Source: Bacteroidota bacterium (lineage in GTDB: Bacteria > Bacteroidota > Ignavibacteria > Kryptoniales > JAKASW01). From it: 48,625 nucleotides of DNA. The translations under genes and the position numbers were made by a program. Positions within the stretch are counted from its first letter, which is position 1; each line of letters begins with the position of its first letter. Positions 7,658 to 16,723 of the stretch are shown here, one piece after another. Under the pieces are notes generated by a model. The model was given only the letters and a program-made list of their open reading frames with translations, had not been told where the DNA came from and ran no database searches. Location of the stretch: NCBI GenBank assembly GCA_021825585.1, contig JAKAGT010000031.1, positions 1 through 48,625 of the forward strand. The letters are read 5' to 3'.

Positions 7658-9544
7658 TCAGCGGCCCTTCCGGAATAAGCGGGCAGAGTTAAGGATAAAT
7701 GCCGTTTCGGAGCCGACATGGATCAGTGCAGCAACAAGCGGATTAATTATCGAGAAGAAGGCGAGCGCGATACCGGCAGTATCGACGAGAATCGTCCCCC
7801 AGAAGTTGAATATTATCACCTTGAAACATTGCCTGCTTATCATTATGGCTTCGACAATTTTCGAGAGGCTGTCCGTCGTTAGCACAATTCCGGCACTTTC
7901 AATCGCAATATCTGTTCCACCGCCCATGGCAATACCAACGTTTGATTCCACCATGGCTGCGGCATCGTTGATCCCGTCGCCGACCATTGCAACTCGTCTC
8001 CCGCTGCTCGTCAGCTCTCCGATCTTCTGAACCTTCTCCTCGGGAAGCATCTGTCCATAAACTTCATCGACCGCCAACGACTTTGCCACGGCCTGGCTCG
8101 CTCGAATCGAATCCCCGGAAAGCAGGATAACCGTGAGCCCGAGACGCTTCAGGTTTGCGACCGAATCCATGGAATCGCTCCTGAGGACATCCGCAACGCT
8201 TATTGCACCGACGGCGTGCCCACGAGCCGCCACGAGGATAGTCGTTTCACCCTTCTCTCTTCTTTGCATGATGTAATCCGAAACATCGGTGGTTATTTCA
8301 ACAGAGCATTCCTTCAGCAAAGACTCGTTACCGACAAGAATTTCGGTGCCGTCAGAACGGCATACTATGCCTTTTCCCGGGAAATTCTTTATTCCGGAAT
8401 AAGACGCAGGTTGAAGATCATGCTTTCTTGACTCTTTCAGTATCGCGCAGGCAATGGGATGTTCGGAGTGCTGCTCGGCCGTTGCCGCCAAATGGACCAC
8501 TTCTTTTTCAGATACGCCGTCAAGACTCAGCACCTCGACTATTTCGGGCGTACCGAGCGTCAATGTGCCGGTCTTGTCCAGCACGACCGTGTCGACTTCC
8601 GCAAGCTGCTCGAGATGGACGCCTCCTTTTACGACAATTCCCTCTTTGGCGGAGCGTCCGATTCCCGCGAGAATGGCGAGCGGTGTTCCCGCTGCGACAC
8701 CGCATGCGCCAGCGACAACGAGTGCGGAGATTGCAGATACGATGTTGTGACTGTATATGTAAGTTAGCGCCGCACCAGCTAATGCGAAGTAAACAAGGTA
8801 GGCTGCGAGCCTGTCAGCAATCCTGTGAATAGGTGCCTTCGACTTCTCAGCTTCCTCGATTGCCTCGATGATTCTTCCGAAGGCCGTATTTGTTCCCACA
8901 GAAGTGGCAGTGACATCTAATACACCGCTCTGGTTTATTGTGCCTGCATAAACCAGGTGTCCATCGAATTTTTCGACGGGTAGTGATTCTCCGGTGATTG
9001 AAGACTCATCCACGTATGAGCTCCCTTTCACAACGATGCCGTCAACCGGGATCCTTCCTCCCGGCTTTACGATCACTGTCTCGCCCGGATTGATTCCGTC
9101 AATATCGGTTTCCTCTTCCTTACCGTTCTTTTTCACGACAGCTTCATGAGGCATGAAATCAATCAGTTCTCTAATTGCTGTCCGTCCACCTTTGACGGCA
9201 AGATGCTCAATGAGTTCTGCAAATAGAACGAAGAACGTGATCACGAGTCCGGTGAGGAACTGCCCGATTAAAAGCGTGGCGAGTACCGCTATCGACATGG
9301 ACAGCTCCATCGTCATTTTTCTTTTCCGGATCGCCTCAAAAGATTCTTTGACCATCGGGTAACCACCGGCCACTGTCGCGACGAGAGAGATGAAGTCGAA
9401 TGACGCCGCGATCTTCCAGACGCTGAGGAGACCGAGGAGAATTGCCGCCGCCAGGAAGGCGAGACGTATCACATCGGTTCTGTTTTCGACGGAGAGCGAA
9501 AGCTGTTTCTTCGCACCGCCGGGTGCCCTATTCAATTCACTCAC
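7658..9544 (-). CDS. P1B-type metal ATPase with atypical membrane motif (CGVAAGTP)
   Basis: 628 residues from a GTG start. All catalytic parts are present: TGES at 184-187, DKTGT at 323-327, SEHPI at 360-364, SGDS at 476-479 and GDGIND at 522-527. In helix 4 the usual C-P-C/S-P-C is replaced by GACGVAAGTP (279-288), so the conserved proline precedes neither cysteine as in standard pumps, and the last helix carries HVGSETAFILNSARL instead of HEGGT. I know this form as a recurring subgroup annotated as cadmium/zinc ATPases, with unproven substrate. No N-terminal HMA domain. The Nramp-like gene follows at 51 bases, suggesting a joint metal import/export role. Confidence 0.9.
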   Translation of the reverse strand: MSELNRAPGGAKKQLSLSVENRTDVIRLAFLAAAILLGLLSVWKIAASFDFISLVATVAGGYPMVKESFEAIRKRKMTMELSMSIAVLATLLIGQFLTGLVITFFVLFAELIEHLAVKGGRTAIRELIDFMPHEAVVKKNGKEEETDIDGINPGETVIVKPGGRIPVDGIVVKGSSYVDESSITGESLPVEKFDGHLVYAGTINQSGVLDVTATSVGTNTAFGRIIEAIEEAEKSKAPIHRIADRLAAYLVYFALAGAALTYIYSHNIVSAISALVVAGACGVAAGTPLAILAGIGRSAKEGIVVKGGVHLEQLAEVDTVVLDKTGTLTLGTPEIVEVLSLDGVSEKEVVHLAATAEQHSEHPIACAILKESRKHDLQPASYSGIKNFPGKGIVCRSDGTEILVGNESLLKECSVEITTDVSDYIMQRREKGETTILVAARGHAVGAISVADVLRSDSMDSVANLKRLGLTVILLSGDSIRASQAVAKSLAVDEVYGQMLPEEKVQKIGELTSSGRRVAMVGDGINDAAAMVESNVGIAMGGGTDIAIESAGIVLTTDSLSKIVEAIMISRQCFKVIIFNFWGTILVDTAGIALAFFSIINPLVAALIHVGSETAFILNSARLFRKGR

Positions 9545-9661
9545 TTTTGATGCGCTTCTTTATATCTGGTCTAAATAAGATACAGTTACTTCCGGGCATT
9601 ATCAAGAATTATGGGCGCTGGAAAAGCTGTCTGATAAGGAGGGATCTATTGGATGAGGAGA

Positions 9662-9973
9662 TCAGAATGTAAACACTTTATCCGCTTCGACTGCCCACGA
9701 GGCGAGTTCGGCCATATTGCTTAATTCCACACCCTCTATCAGCTGCATGTTCTTTATTCCCCTGGCGCTCCCCGGTTCACGCCTTATGCGTACGACCATG
9801 TGAGCTATGCCGAGTCCCGAAATTACTTCGATGAAGCTGTCCACACCGAAGCCGAAGAGCGTGAGGCCTGTATCTTTCTGACCGAAAAAGACAGCAACCA
9901 ATCCTTCGGCAAGGTTGTAAACTATGGTAAAAATCGCCAGCTGAGGGCTATCCGGTATAGCCGGTTCAATTTA
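9662..9973 (-). pseudogene. remnant of a cation efflux (CDF-like) membrane protein
   Basis: The frame contains, from 9967 down, LAIFTIVYNLAEGLVAVFFG, then LTLFGFGVDSFIEVISGLG, the first two helices of cation-diffusion-facilitator-like transporters (the G-x-D-S-x-x-E pattern is typical). An in-frame stop sits upstream at 9971-9973 and no ATG precedes the motif; after the third helix the sequence becomes unrelated and ends after about 100 residues, while full-length members have about 200-300. It is therefore a truncated remnant. It stands at the upstream end of the metal-transport segment, which fits its original function. Confidence 0.65.
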
Positions 9974-10008
9974 TCGTTCCTACCCTGCATCTCATCAGGA
10001 GTTTGCAG

Positions 10009-10176
10009 CTACGTCTTAACACCTTTCAGCACAACAAAAGCACCCTCACCATGGCCTTCTTTCACAATGTCCGGCGCAATCATCGTCTCCGGATCGAAGA
10101 AGATTGTCTGGAATGACTTGATATCACTGAACCCTGATGACATCAACAGCCCCATTATCTCCTGAGATGAAAAGAA
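10009..10176 (-). pseudogene. C-terminal remnant of a class I SAM-dependent methyltransferase
   Basis: Read on the minus strand, the frame ending with TAG at 10009-10011 gives FSSQEIMGLLMSSGFSDIK, then a hydrophobic strand and IVKEGHGEGAFVVLKGVKT. The pair 'F-x-x-x-E-(I/V)-x-x-L-(L/M)-x-x-(A/S)-G-F' plus 'E-G-x-G-E-G-x-F-V-V' is the usual C-terminus of small class I methyltransferases. Just upstream (10183-10185) the frame is closed by a stop and the sequence becomes the oppositely oriented TauE/SafE remnant, so only about 50 residues survive. Confidence 0.6.
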
Positions 10177-10397
10177 TCGGCGTTACCGCTCTCGCCGGTA
10201 CGAGCGTTTATCTTGCGGCGGGAATGATCAACCCGGCACTTGCAGCGCCTGTAATAATCGGAATCGTGGCCGGAGCATTCGCCGGAACCCGGCTCCTCGT
10301 GCGTCTCACCAACCGGTCGGTCCGGCTGTTCTTCCTCGTGGTCCTGGCCATACTCGGAATTGAAATGATCGTTCGAGGGATAGGAATGATAGCATGA
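10167..10397 (+). pseudogene. C-terminal remnant of a TauE/SafE family exporter
   Basis: From the ATG at 10167 the frame reads VTALAGTSVYLAAGMINPA, then APVIIGIVAGAFAGTRLL and FLVVLAILGIEMIVRGIGM. These are the last three helices of sulfite/organosulfonate exporters of the TauE/SafE family (normally 250-300 residues); the first half is missing and replaced by the methyltransferase remnant. The end overlaps the start of the DUF1634 gene (ATGA at 10394-10397). Because DUF1634 genes typically follow TauE/SafE genes, this is the broken first gene of a former two-gene transport operon. Confidence 0.72.
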
Positions 10398-10810
10398 CAA
10401 AGGTGATGAATGAAGTGAATAAGAGGAGCTCCGGCCCCGCGAAGTCTCTTGAGTTCAAAATGGACATCCTGGTCGGCTATATACTCTTAATAGGAGTATT
10501 GACGAGCATTGGACTGATTGCCATCGGTGTCGTCTGGCGCTTTGCAGCGACTGGACGACTTGGACTTGAGTACTCCATCGCCGGGATGAACCTGTTCCAT
10601 TTTGTCCTTCACAACTTCGAGCGCGCGGCTCATCCTCCCTTCCGGCCCCGGCTCCTTGTGAACCTCGGCATCGTGACATTGATGCTTACGCCATATATCC
10701 GCGTACTGGCCTCGATGCTCTTCTTCGCATTCACGGAGCGGAATGCCAAATACACCGTGTTTACCGCCGTCGTGTTCTCCGTGCTGACTTATAGCCTGTT
10801 CCTGAGGTGA
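10394..10810 (+). CDS. DUF1634 membrane protein
   Basis: 138 residues with three hydrophobic helices (about 25-47, 89-110 and 117-135). The first helix region (VGYILLIGVLTSIGLIAIGV) and the third-helix LTYSLFL ending fit DUF1634, a family of small membrane proteins encoded next to TauE/SafE exporters and presumed to work with them. Start ATG overlaps the stop of the TauE/SafE remnant by four bases. Its partner is broken, so this gene may be on the way to loss, though its own frame is intact. It and its remnant partner are the only plus-strand genes between 0.4 kb and the right end. Confidence 0.8.
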   Translation: MTKVMNEVNKRSSGPAKSLEFKMDILVGYILLIGVLTSIGLIAIGVVWRFAATGRLGLEYSIAGMNLFHFVLHNFERAAHPPFRPRLLVNLGIVTLMLTPYIRVLASMLFFAFTERNAKYTVFTAVVFSVLTYSLFLR

Positions 10811-10967
10811 TGTCACTCGAGCCGCTCCTGTCGGGCGGATATGATGAGCTCGAAAGTGCCGGATCACTCAACCCATTGCGGCATTTTTAACGTATCATGC
10901 AATCCTTTAGAAATCGATTGGCGGGACAGTTTACTACCCCGGGGTGACCGCCCTTCATGCATTTGCC

Positions 10968-11002
10968 GAGCCCAGCCTCTTAGTTCGCCGAGGACTGGGC
11001 TC
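10968..11002. terminator. strong hairpin between convergent genes (probable bidirectional terminator)
   Basis: GAGCCCAG and CTGGGCTC form a perfect 8-bp stem, with an inner CCTC/GAGG stem, between the ends of the DUF1634 gene (plus) and enolase (minus). There is no long T run, so termination strength is uncertain. The rest of 10811-11024 holds nothing else I can identify. Confidence 0.6.
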
Positions 11003-11024
11003 CCGATTTACTTTAACCCTTCGC

Positions 11025-12305
11025 TTACGAGTTCTTAAACGCCGCCTTCCCGGCGAAGCGGGCTGCTTTGCCAAGGTTTTTCTCGATCCGCATCAGTTGG
11101 TTGAACTTCTCTATTCGTTCGCCTCTGCAGCCGCTGCCTGTCTTGAGATGACCCGCGTTGACTGCAACAGTTAAGTCTGAAATGATGGTGTCGACAGTTT
11201 CTCCGCTCCGATGGGAGACAAACGCGTTGTAGTCATTGCGATACGCAAGCTCAATGGTCTCAAGTGTTTCCGTCAGGGTGCCAATCTGGTTCAGCTTTAT
11301 TAGAATTGAATTCGCAGCCTTCTTCTCAATTCCCTTTGCCAGTATTGATTTGTTTGTGCAGAATAAATCGTCGCCGACAAGTTCGATCTTATCACCGAGG
11401 GCCCTTGTTAAATTCACCCAGCCTTCCCAATCGTTCTCAGCGAGCCCATCCTCGATAAGAACAATCGGATACTGCTGTACCCAGTTCTCCCACTGCTTGA
11501 CCATCGCGTCGCTGGTGACATGCTTTTTCGTGCTCTTGAAGAAGAGATATTTTCCGGCATCCCACATTTCGCTCGCGGCGGGATCCAGACAAATGCTGAT
11601 ATCTTTTCCCGGCTTGTAGCCCGCCTTCGTAATTCCTTCCAGAATCGCTTCGACCGCTTCTTCGTTGGACTTCAGGTCGGGAGCAAATCCCCCCTCGTCG
11701 CCGACACCCGTGCTGAGTCCCTTCCCATGCAGAACGGACTTCAGAGCATGAAAGGTTTCCTCTCCCATTCTGATCGCCTCGGCAAACGACGGAGCGTTAT
11801 GAGGCGCGATCATGAATTCCTGGAAGTCGACGTTGTTGTCAGCGTGTTTCCCGCCGTTTATCACATTCATACATGGGACGGGAAGAAGGTTCGCATTGAG
11901 ACCGCCGATGAATTGGTACAGCGGTACTCCCGCACTTGCCGCAGATGCCCTGACGTATGCCATCGACACACCGAGAGTTGCATTCGCGCCGAGAGCGGAC
12001 TTGTTCTCCGTGCCGTCCAGCTCGATCAAGAAATAGTCCAGCTCCTTCTGCGAAGAGAATTCTCGTTTTGTAACCTCAGGACCGATTTTCTTGATAACAT
12101 TCTCGACGGCCTTCTTGACACCTTTCCCGCCGTAACGCTTTTTGTCCCCGTCTCGCAATTCGGTGGCTTCTCTCTCGCCCGTAGAAGCGCCGCTCGGGAC
12201 CATCGCCCGGGCTTGCGTTCCATCTTCAAGCAATATGTCTACTTCAACAGTTGGATTCCCTCTTGAATCCAGGATCTCCATAGCATCTAAAGATTTGATC
12301 TTCAT
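11025..12305 (-). CDS. eno: enolase (phosphopyruvate hydratase)
   Basis: 426 residues, the normal length. It interconverts 2-phosphoglycerate and phosphoenolpyruvate in glycolysis. Visible signatures are [17 protein letters not shown] near 40-55, the acid/base and Mg ligands in [23 protein letters not shown] and [10 protein letters not shown], the catalytic lysine in [10 protein letters not shown], and the histidine in FVSHRSGET followed by [10 protein letters not shown]. It is the last gene of a long minus-strand array, 16 bases after a MutS-type ATPase gene, an unusual place for enolase. Enolase is strongly inhibited by fluoride together with phosphate and Mg, and is a known fluoride-riboswitch companion, so a role as an extra supply under fluoride stress is likely here. 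Whether the genome has another copy cannot be seen. Confidence 0.97.
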   Translation of the reverse strand: MKIKSLDAMEILDSRGNPTVEVDILLEDGTQARAMVPSGASTGEREATELRDGDKKRYGGKGVKKAVENVIKKIGPEVTKREFSSQKELDYFLIELDGTENKSALGANATLGVSMAYVRASAASAGVPLYQFIGGLNANLLPVPCMNVINGGKHADNNVDFQEFMIAPHNAPSFAEAIRMGEETFHALKSVLHGKGLSTGVGDEGGFAPDLKSNEEAVEAILEGITKAGYKPGKDISICLDPAASEMWDAGKYLFFKSTKKHVTSDAMVKQWENWVQQYPIVLIEDGLAENDWEGWVNLTRALGDKIELVGDDLFCTNKSILAKGIEKKAANSILIKLNQIGTLTETLETIELAYRNDYNAFVSHRSGETVDTIISDLTVAVNAGHLKTGSGCRGERIEKFNQLMRIEKNLGKAARFAGKAAFKNS

Positions 12306-12321
12306 TTAAATCTCCATTTCT

Positions 12322-13842
12322 TCATTGTGTGTGGTCCAAAGTTACGAAAATTCGGTCGTATAAATCCTTACCATAGCTGGTCTCCAGCGGTTCTGCCGCT
12401 CTCAGCTTAAATGTTCGGCTGCCATCATCCCCCCTCTCAGCGCGGAGGAAAAGGGCATTGTCCGCTCCTTTTTCATGGAATCCGCGCGCTAAGGAATAGA
12501 AATGTGTAACGAAGAATACTTTGTTGCGCTTTTCAAGCAAGGCAGAAACTATCTGCGTGGCTATTCCGGATCCCTCCCTCTCATTTGTTGCAGCGAAGGA
12601 TTCGTTGAACAACAAGAGGGAATCTGGCGTTACGTGATCCGCGATACTGCTCATCCTCCTTAGCTCTTCGTCAAATTTCCCGCTCTGCATGGTTGTGTCT
12701 TCTTCTCTCTTGTAATGCGTGATAACGCCTGTACAGAGATTAGCTGAGAATGTTTCGGCGGCGACGAACATGCCGGACTGCATCATAAGTTGTGCCAGTC
12801 CGATGCTCCGAAGAAAAGTAGATTTTCCGCCCTGGTTTGCGCCGGTAATCATGACGAGTTCTTTACCGTTCGCATCCACATCGTTGCCGACGACCTTCGC
12901 TTCAGTTCTCAGTGCCAGACAGACATCATAAAGTCCGACAAAGGAATGTATGCGCTCGTCGGCAGGAGCGGGCACGGGAAAACAAACAGGGATGCCCTTT
13001 TGCTCAAGTCGCTCATACAGATTCAGGCAACTGAGGTAAAAGCCCAGCTCGATCCTGAGCATGTTGAAAAAGCTCAGGATATGATCCGCGGATTGGGCGA
13101 GTGCGTTTGCTACCAGGTTCATTCCTCGGTCCCTCAAGTTACCAAGTGCTTCGGCGCCTCGTTCATCGCGGGGGTCGAGGTGAAAAGTGAAGGGCTCTGA
13201 CTTTCGCGAGACAGCAAGTGTAATGCGCTTCATCCAGCTCACCTTGAATTTCGGCGGCTTACGAAGTACGTAGTTAGTCCCCTTGTTACCGGTCCCAAGA
13301 TCTGCGCTGACGAGAACATCGTGGTCGGACCCCAGATAAGTAAGGTGTGACTCAATCTCCTCGAAGTACTCATCACTAAGTTCCTGCCGCAGCATGGTAA
13401 ACAGTCTCGAAAAGCCGGACGATTTGAATTCATGCCCGTGCTCGTCGGCTATACCTCTCAGTAATTTCAGTTTTGCGACAAATATTCGCATCGATTCGTT
13501 GGCGCCGTAAAGGACTGAATGGGGCGACCTGTGTGAGAAGAAGGCCCAGAAAGACTTTCTCTTCTCTTCGATTGCTTCGACTACGATCTCATAAGCGCTT
13601 CGGAGGATAGAGGGATTGCGCAAACAATCTCTTAGGATTTCCTGGCGATATAATATCGTGTTCATGTCTCGTGAGCCGGACAAAATTACCTTCCTCGCAA
13701 CGTCAAGCAGAAACTTATCTCGATTTCCCATCGCGTCAAGGAGCGTGTCGAGCGCCAAGTCCTGTGTCAAGCCGTCTTCGTTCCACGGCAGATGTTGCTC
13801 CATGTCGAAGTCGCGATCCTTGTAAAGAAGAGAGGCTTTCAT
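12322..13842 (-). CDS. MutS-type ATPase without mismatch-recognition domain (second of tandem pair)
   Basis: 506 residues. It has the MutS core/lever helices followed by the ATPase domain: Walker A GANQGGKST, a signature stretch around EEDTTMQSGKFDEELRRM, Walker B SLLLFNESFAATNE and the His switch FFVTHF. The N-terminal domain I with the F-x-E mismatch-binding motif is absent, so it is not canonical MutS. Its start overlaps the stop of the first MutS-type gene by four bases and enolase follows after 16 bases. The two MutS-type proteins probably form a heterodimer with composite ATP sites. MutS-type genes of this kind are reported under fluoride riboswitches; their task is unknown. Confidence 0.85.
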   Translation of the reverse strand: MKASLLYKDRDFDMEQHLPWNEDGLTQDLALDTLLDAMGNRDKFLLDVARKVILSGSRDMNTILYRQEILRDCLRNPSILRSAYEIVVEAIEEKRKSFWAFFSHRSPHSVLYGANESMRIFVAKLKLLRGIADEHGHEFKSSGFSRLFTMLRQELSDEYFEEIESHLTYLGSDHDVLVSADLGTGNKGTNYVLRKPPKFKVSWMKRITLAVSRKSEPFTFHLDPRDERGAEALGNLRDRGMNLVANALAQSADHILSFFNMLRIELGFYLSCLNLYERLEQKGIPVCFPVPAPADERIHSFVGLYDVCLALRTEAKVVGNDVDANGKELVMITGANQGGKSTFLRSIGLAQLMMQSGMFVAAETFSANLCTGVITHYKREEDTTMQSGKFDEELRRMSSIADHVTPDSLLLFNESFAATNEREGSGIATQIVSALLEKRNKVFFVTHFYSLARGFHEKGADNALFLRAERGDDGSRTFKLRAAEPLETSYGKDLYDRIFVTLDHTQ

Positions 13843-15473
13843 GACGGAAGACGTTCCTTGAGAGTTTTGTACGTGACGCGGTATTTCTCCGCGAGCGACA
13901 TGGCATATGCAAGGCCATCGGCAGGTTTCCTTACTATCTTAAAAGTTCGGACTGCCGGCTTTTGTGGGTCGACGGTACTGGCGACGCTCACAGTGGAGTC
14001 ACTCATTGAGGCGAGCTCATCGATGAAAGTAACGCAGACGGCAAGACAGCCTAGCCGAATTATCTCTTCAAGCACGTTTCTGCCCAGAAAGATCGCGTCC
14101 TGAAGGGTCGTGGATGTAAAAATCTCGTTCATAATAATGATGCTCCGCGGCGTGGCTCTGGTCAGAATCTCGTGAATCCTGATTAAGTCATCCTCAAGCT
14201 TTCCGCGAAGGCTCACCATTTTCTCCTGTTTCTCAAAATGCGTAAAGACCTGGTCGAAGAGAGACAGCCGTGCTTCTCTCCCGGGAATGGGGCAGCCCAG
14301 GCTGACAAGGTAGTGCAGCTGGCCGAATGTTCGGGCAAATGTTGTCTTACCTCCCTGGTTCGGACCGGTGACGACGAATATTCTTTCTTCCCCCGCCAAG
14401 TAAAAATCATTGCACACAACCGGTGAGTCTTCCGAAACGAGTTTGCGTGCCAGAGCTAAATCGAAGCATTCATAATCATAAAGATGCACCGCGCCCTTCG
14501 GGACGTTCAAATCGGGTTCGGTGATTTCCGGATAGCAAAATTTGAGTCCGGACTCCTTCAATGTCGTAATGTACTCCAGATAAGCGACATAGAATTGTAT
14601 TTCGCGGTCGAAATCACTCACTGTCTTGTCGAGATAATCAGTATGTTTTGCGCAGTAATTATCGAGGCCCTGGAAAATCTTCGGGTATAATTGAGCGACG
14701 AAAGCCAATGCCTGCGCTTCGATATGGTTCATCTCCAGCGGATCCGGAAATTTGACCCTGTAATCCGTCACCGACCCCTTTCCCGCCAAGTCGGGATCCC
14801 TTCGGGACTTGAACTTTGTGAACGTCTTCTCCACTACTGCGCTGTAGTCGACCTCGGAATTGTATTTGCGAACGGTGAAACTGCCGCCCCTTATGATAAG
14901 CGAGTACTTTACATTGGTCAGGTCCGTCTTCACATCTTCCGTTTCGGAGAGAAGTGCCGTGAAGCGGTCTGATCGGACATATGAAGTCAGGTAATCACGA
15001 AATGAGCGGAGGCCGCGCGATTTCAGATCCGCGCGGGACAAATCATCGAGCAGGGCATGTACGACATCGCAATAGAGATCCACCGCATCGAGGAACCATC
15101 TCTCCTTCTGGTACTTGTACGAGAGTTTTTCGGATAGTCCGATGTATTCGCGGACTACGTGCATTCCTTGTGCGAACGTTTTTATGTCGTCAAAAAGCGT
15201 CTGGCCTTCGAGGTCTTTCATGATTTCGTGACGGTATCGGATGGTCTTGATATCTTTCAGCGAGGTGTAAAAGAATGCTTTTAGATTATACTCCTCCTTG
15301 CCGCTCGTGACAGCATTAATGACCTGGTCAAGGTTCAGGTCGGCAAAGTAAGGGGGCTCCTGCTGCGTCTCTCCTTCCATGCCCTGCCCGGATCCTTCAA
15401 ACAGGATGCTGCGAAAGGAAATGGCGTTGGGTTGGCTCGTCGATTCCATGCGCTGACTTTCGGGTGATCCCAT
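13839..15473 (-). CDS. MutS-type ATPase without mismatch-recognition domain (first of tandem pair)
   Basis: About 544 residues from the ATG at 15473; a TTG at 15485 or an ATG at 15449 are alternatives, none with a strong ribosome binding site. Helical core, then Walker A VVTGPNQGGKTTFARTFGQL, signature near KMVSLRGKLEDDLIRIHEIL, Walker B SIIIMNEIFTSTT and the switch region AVCVTFIDEL, where the usual TH is TF. Like its partner it lacks the mismatch-recognition domain. The two share low but clear similarity and opposite details in the ATP site, which suits an asymmetric pair. A 146-158 base gap separates it from the acid phosphatase gene upstream, where a promoter could sit; I see no riboswitch there. 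Confidence 0.83.
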   Translation of the reverse strand: MGSPESQRMESTSQPNAISFRSILFEGSGQGMEGETQQEPPYFADLNLDQVINAVTSGKEEYNLKAFFYTSLKDIKTIRYRHEIMKDLEGQTLFDDIKTFAQGMHVVREYIGLSEKLSYKYQKERWFLDAVDLYCDVVHALLDDLSRADLKSRGLRSFRDYLTSYVRSDRFTALLSETEDVKTDLTNVKYSLIIRGGSFTVRKYNSEVDYSAVVEKTFTKFKSRRDPDLAGKGSVTDYRVKFPDPLEMNHIEAQALAFVAQLYPKIFQGLDNYCAKHTDYLDKTVSDFDREIQFYVAYLEYITTLKESGLKFCYPEITEPDLNVPKGAVHLYDYECFDLALARKLVSEDSPVVCNDFYLAGEERIFVVTGPNQGGKTTFARTFGQLHYLVSLGCPIPGREARLSLFDQVFTHFEKQEKMVSLRGKLEDDLIRIHEILTRATPRSIIIMNEIFTSTTLQDAIFLGRNVLEEIIRLGCLAVCVTFIDELASMSDSTVSVASTVDPQKPAVRTFKIVRKPADGLAYAMSLAEKYRVTYKTLKERLPS

Positions 15474-15631
15474 CGTTATCTGCAAGGATCTGTAATCAAA
15501 TGATGGATCATGTTTCCGTTTTCCCGTGCATGCACGCCGGGGTGAGTTTCGGCACGCAGGCGTGTTCCATTCTACCTTTTCCCATCATAAGGCGAATTCC
15601 TGTCTCCTCTCCCCTGTTTCTTTCCCCCTCC

Positions 15632-16369
15632 TCATGGGATGTAATACATCGGGTCCGGGAGTTTAAACTTACCTTCGGCATACCCGCCGACAAGGTCGCT
15701 GTACTGGTCGCCGATATTGGCAACAATTGTGTAACCCTTTGCCGTTATTTCCTTCCTCACCGAGGTCTTGAATTCGGCAGTCGTCATTTTTTGTTTCGGA
15801 TCCTTGAAATAGAGTCCTGCCCAGCGAGGATAACCTACCTTCTTCAGATTGATAACCGTAGGATCGTCAGGAAGACTTGCCGAAAGTTGTTCCCTGCCTG
15901 AAATAAAAAAGATGGCGATGTGCCGCTTGGCGGCCCACCGCGCAAATTCAAGCATGGGTCTTATGGCGCTGGCGGAAGCTTTCCTGACCCAGGCATTCCA
16001 AAGCGATATTTCGAAGCCGAAGCCGTAATGATATTCGAACTGGACATTTGAAAGGGAGGTCTCATCGATGTCGAGAACAATGGCGGGTTTCCTGACGGTG
16101 GTGTAACGCGATTCGACAAAAGATCTGGCGGAATCAATCACTTCAGCAATTCCCTTTTCGTAAGCGCCGGACTTTATGTAGGACTTTACTGAATCCTGGA
16201 GTATCCCGAGGTTCGTCGGCTCGGGAACGGAGTAAATTTTCGCATCATGATATGACTGCGCGCGGGCAGTGAATGTACCGGATGCCAACGCAACAACAAA
16301 CGCCAGGACAACATACAGTTTCCTGTCTCCCGTCTCCTTTCTCCTGTCTCCCTTCTTCAATTGTGTCAT
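15632..16369 (-). CDS. secreted HAD-type acid phosphatase (class B like)
   Basis: 245 residues. The N-terminal KLYVVLAFVVALASGTFTARA is a signal peptide, so the enzyme should act outside the cytoplasm. The HAD nucleophile motif is VLDIDET (DIDET at 100-104), followed by FFISGR (motif II, 154-159), a lysine in GLYFKDPKQ and the acidic motif NIGDQYSDL. This order and the two extra aromatic stretches match the HAD superfamily class B acid phosphatases that hydrolyse phosphomonoesters. Its start overlaps the stop of the DUF190 gene by four bases. The first 17 residues are encoded by a purine-rich tandem word repeat (GGAGACAGGAGAAAGGAGAC type), so the true start may be further in. Confidence 0.85.
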   Translation of the reverse strand: MTQLKKGDRRKETGDRKLYVVLAFVVALASGTFTARAQSYHDAKIYSVPEPTNLGILQDSVKSYIKSGAYEKGIAEVIDSARSFVESRYTTVRKPAIVLDIDETSLSNVQFEYHYGFGFEISLWNAWVRKASASAIRPMLEFARWAAKRHIAIFFISGREQLSASLPDDPTVINLKKVGYPRWAGLYFKDPKQKMTTAEFKTSVRKEITAKGYTIVANIGDQYSDLVGGYAEGKFKLPDPMYYIP

Positions 16370-16719
16370 GGGTTCTTTCCTCTCAAGTATCTTATGATTT
16401 CTGCCTTCTCTACGGTTATCATTCCGCCGCAGCCTGCGTCATCCAATATTTGCTCGACTACGGGGATAAACTTGTTTATGTTCGCTTCAGTGTCGACGAT
16501 TTCAATAATCATGGGTAGATCGTCGCTTAGTTTTACCGACCTCGCATTACTGAAGGTGCTGTCCGGCCCAAATCCAAGCGCACCGCGGGACACTGTAGCT
16601 CCGGCCATTTTGGATTCTTTCGCCTTGAGGACGATGGTTTTATAAAGCTGCTCGTTGTCTTTCCGGTCCATCTCCCCGAGAAAAATCCTTATCAGTTTCC
16701 CTTCCCCGTAGAGTCTCAT
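16366..16719 (-). CDS. DUF190 protein, first copy
   Basis: 117 residues forming one DUF190 domain: GKLIRIFLGEMD, MAGATVSRGALGFG, LSDDLPMIIEIVDTE and GCGGMITVEKAEII. DUF190 has a PII-like fold and is a known frequent neighbour of crcB. The partner copy in this window directly follows crcB and shares the same motifs in the same order. Here it is packed between the metallophosphoesterase (4 bases upstream) and the acid phosphatase (4-base overlap), so all three are one transcript. Function unknown; a trimeric small-ligand sensor linked to fluoride or nucleotide state is one reading of the fold and context. Confidence 0.9.
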   Translation of the reverse strand: MRLYGEGKLIRIFLGEMDRKDNEQLYKTIVLKAKESKMAGATVSRGALGFGPDSTFSNARSVKLSDDLPMIIEIVDTEANINKFIPVVEQILDDAGCGGMITVEKAEIIRYLRGKNP

Positions 16720-16723
16720 GAGG

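Noticed and set aside
11520-12266. 248-codon open frame on the plus strand
   Set aside because: It is fully antisense to enolase, has no family motif and mirrors enolase codon structure.
15486-15631. search for a fluoride aptamer before the MutS-type pair
   Set aside because: The gap has GTGCATGCAC and purine runs but no GGNGATG...TGATG arrangement.
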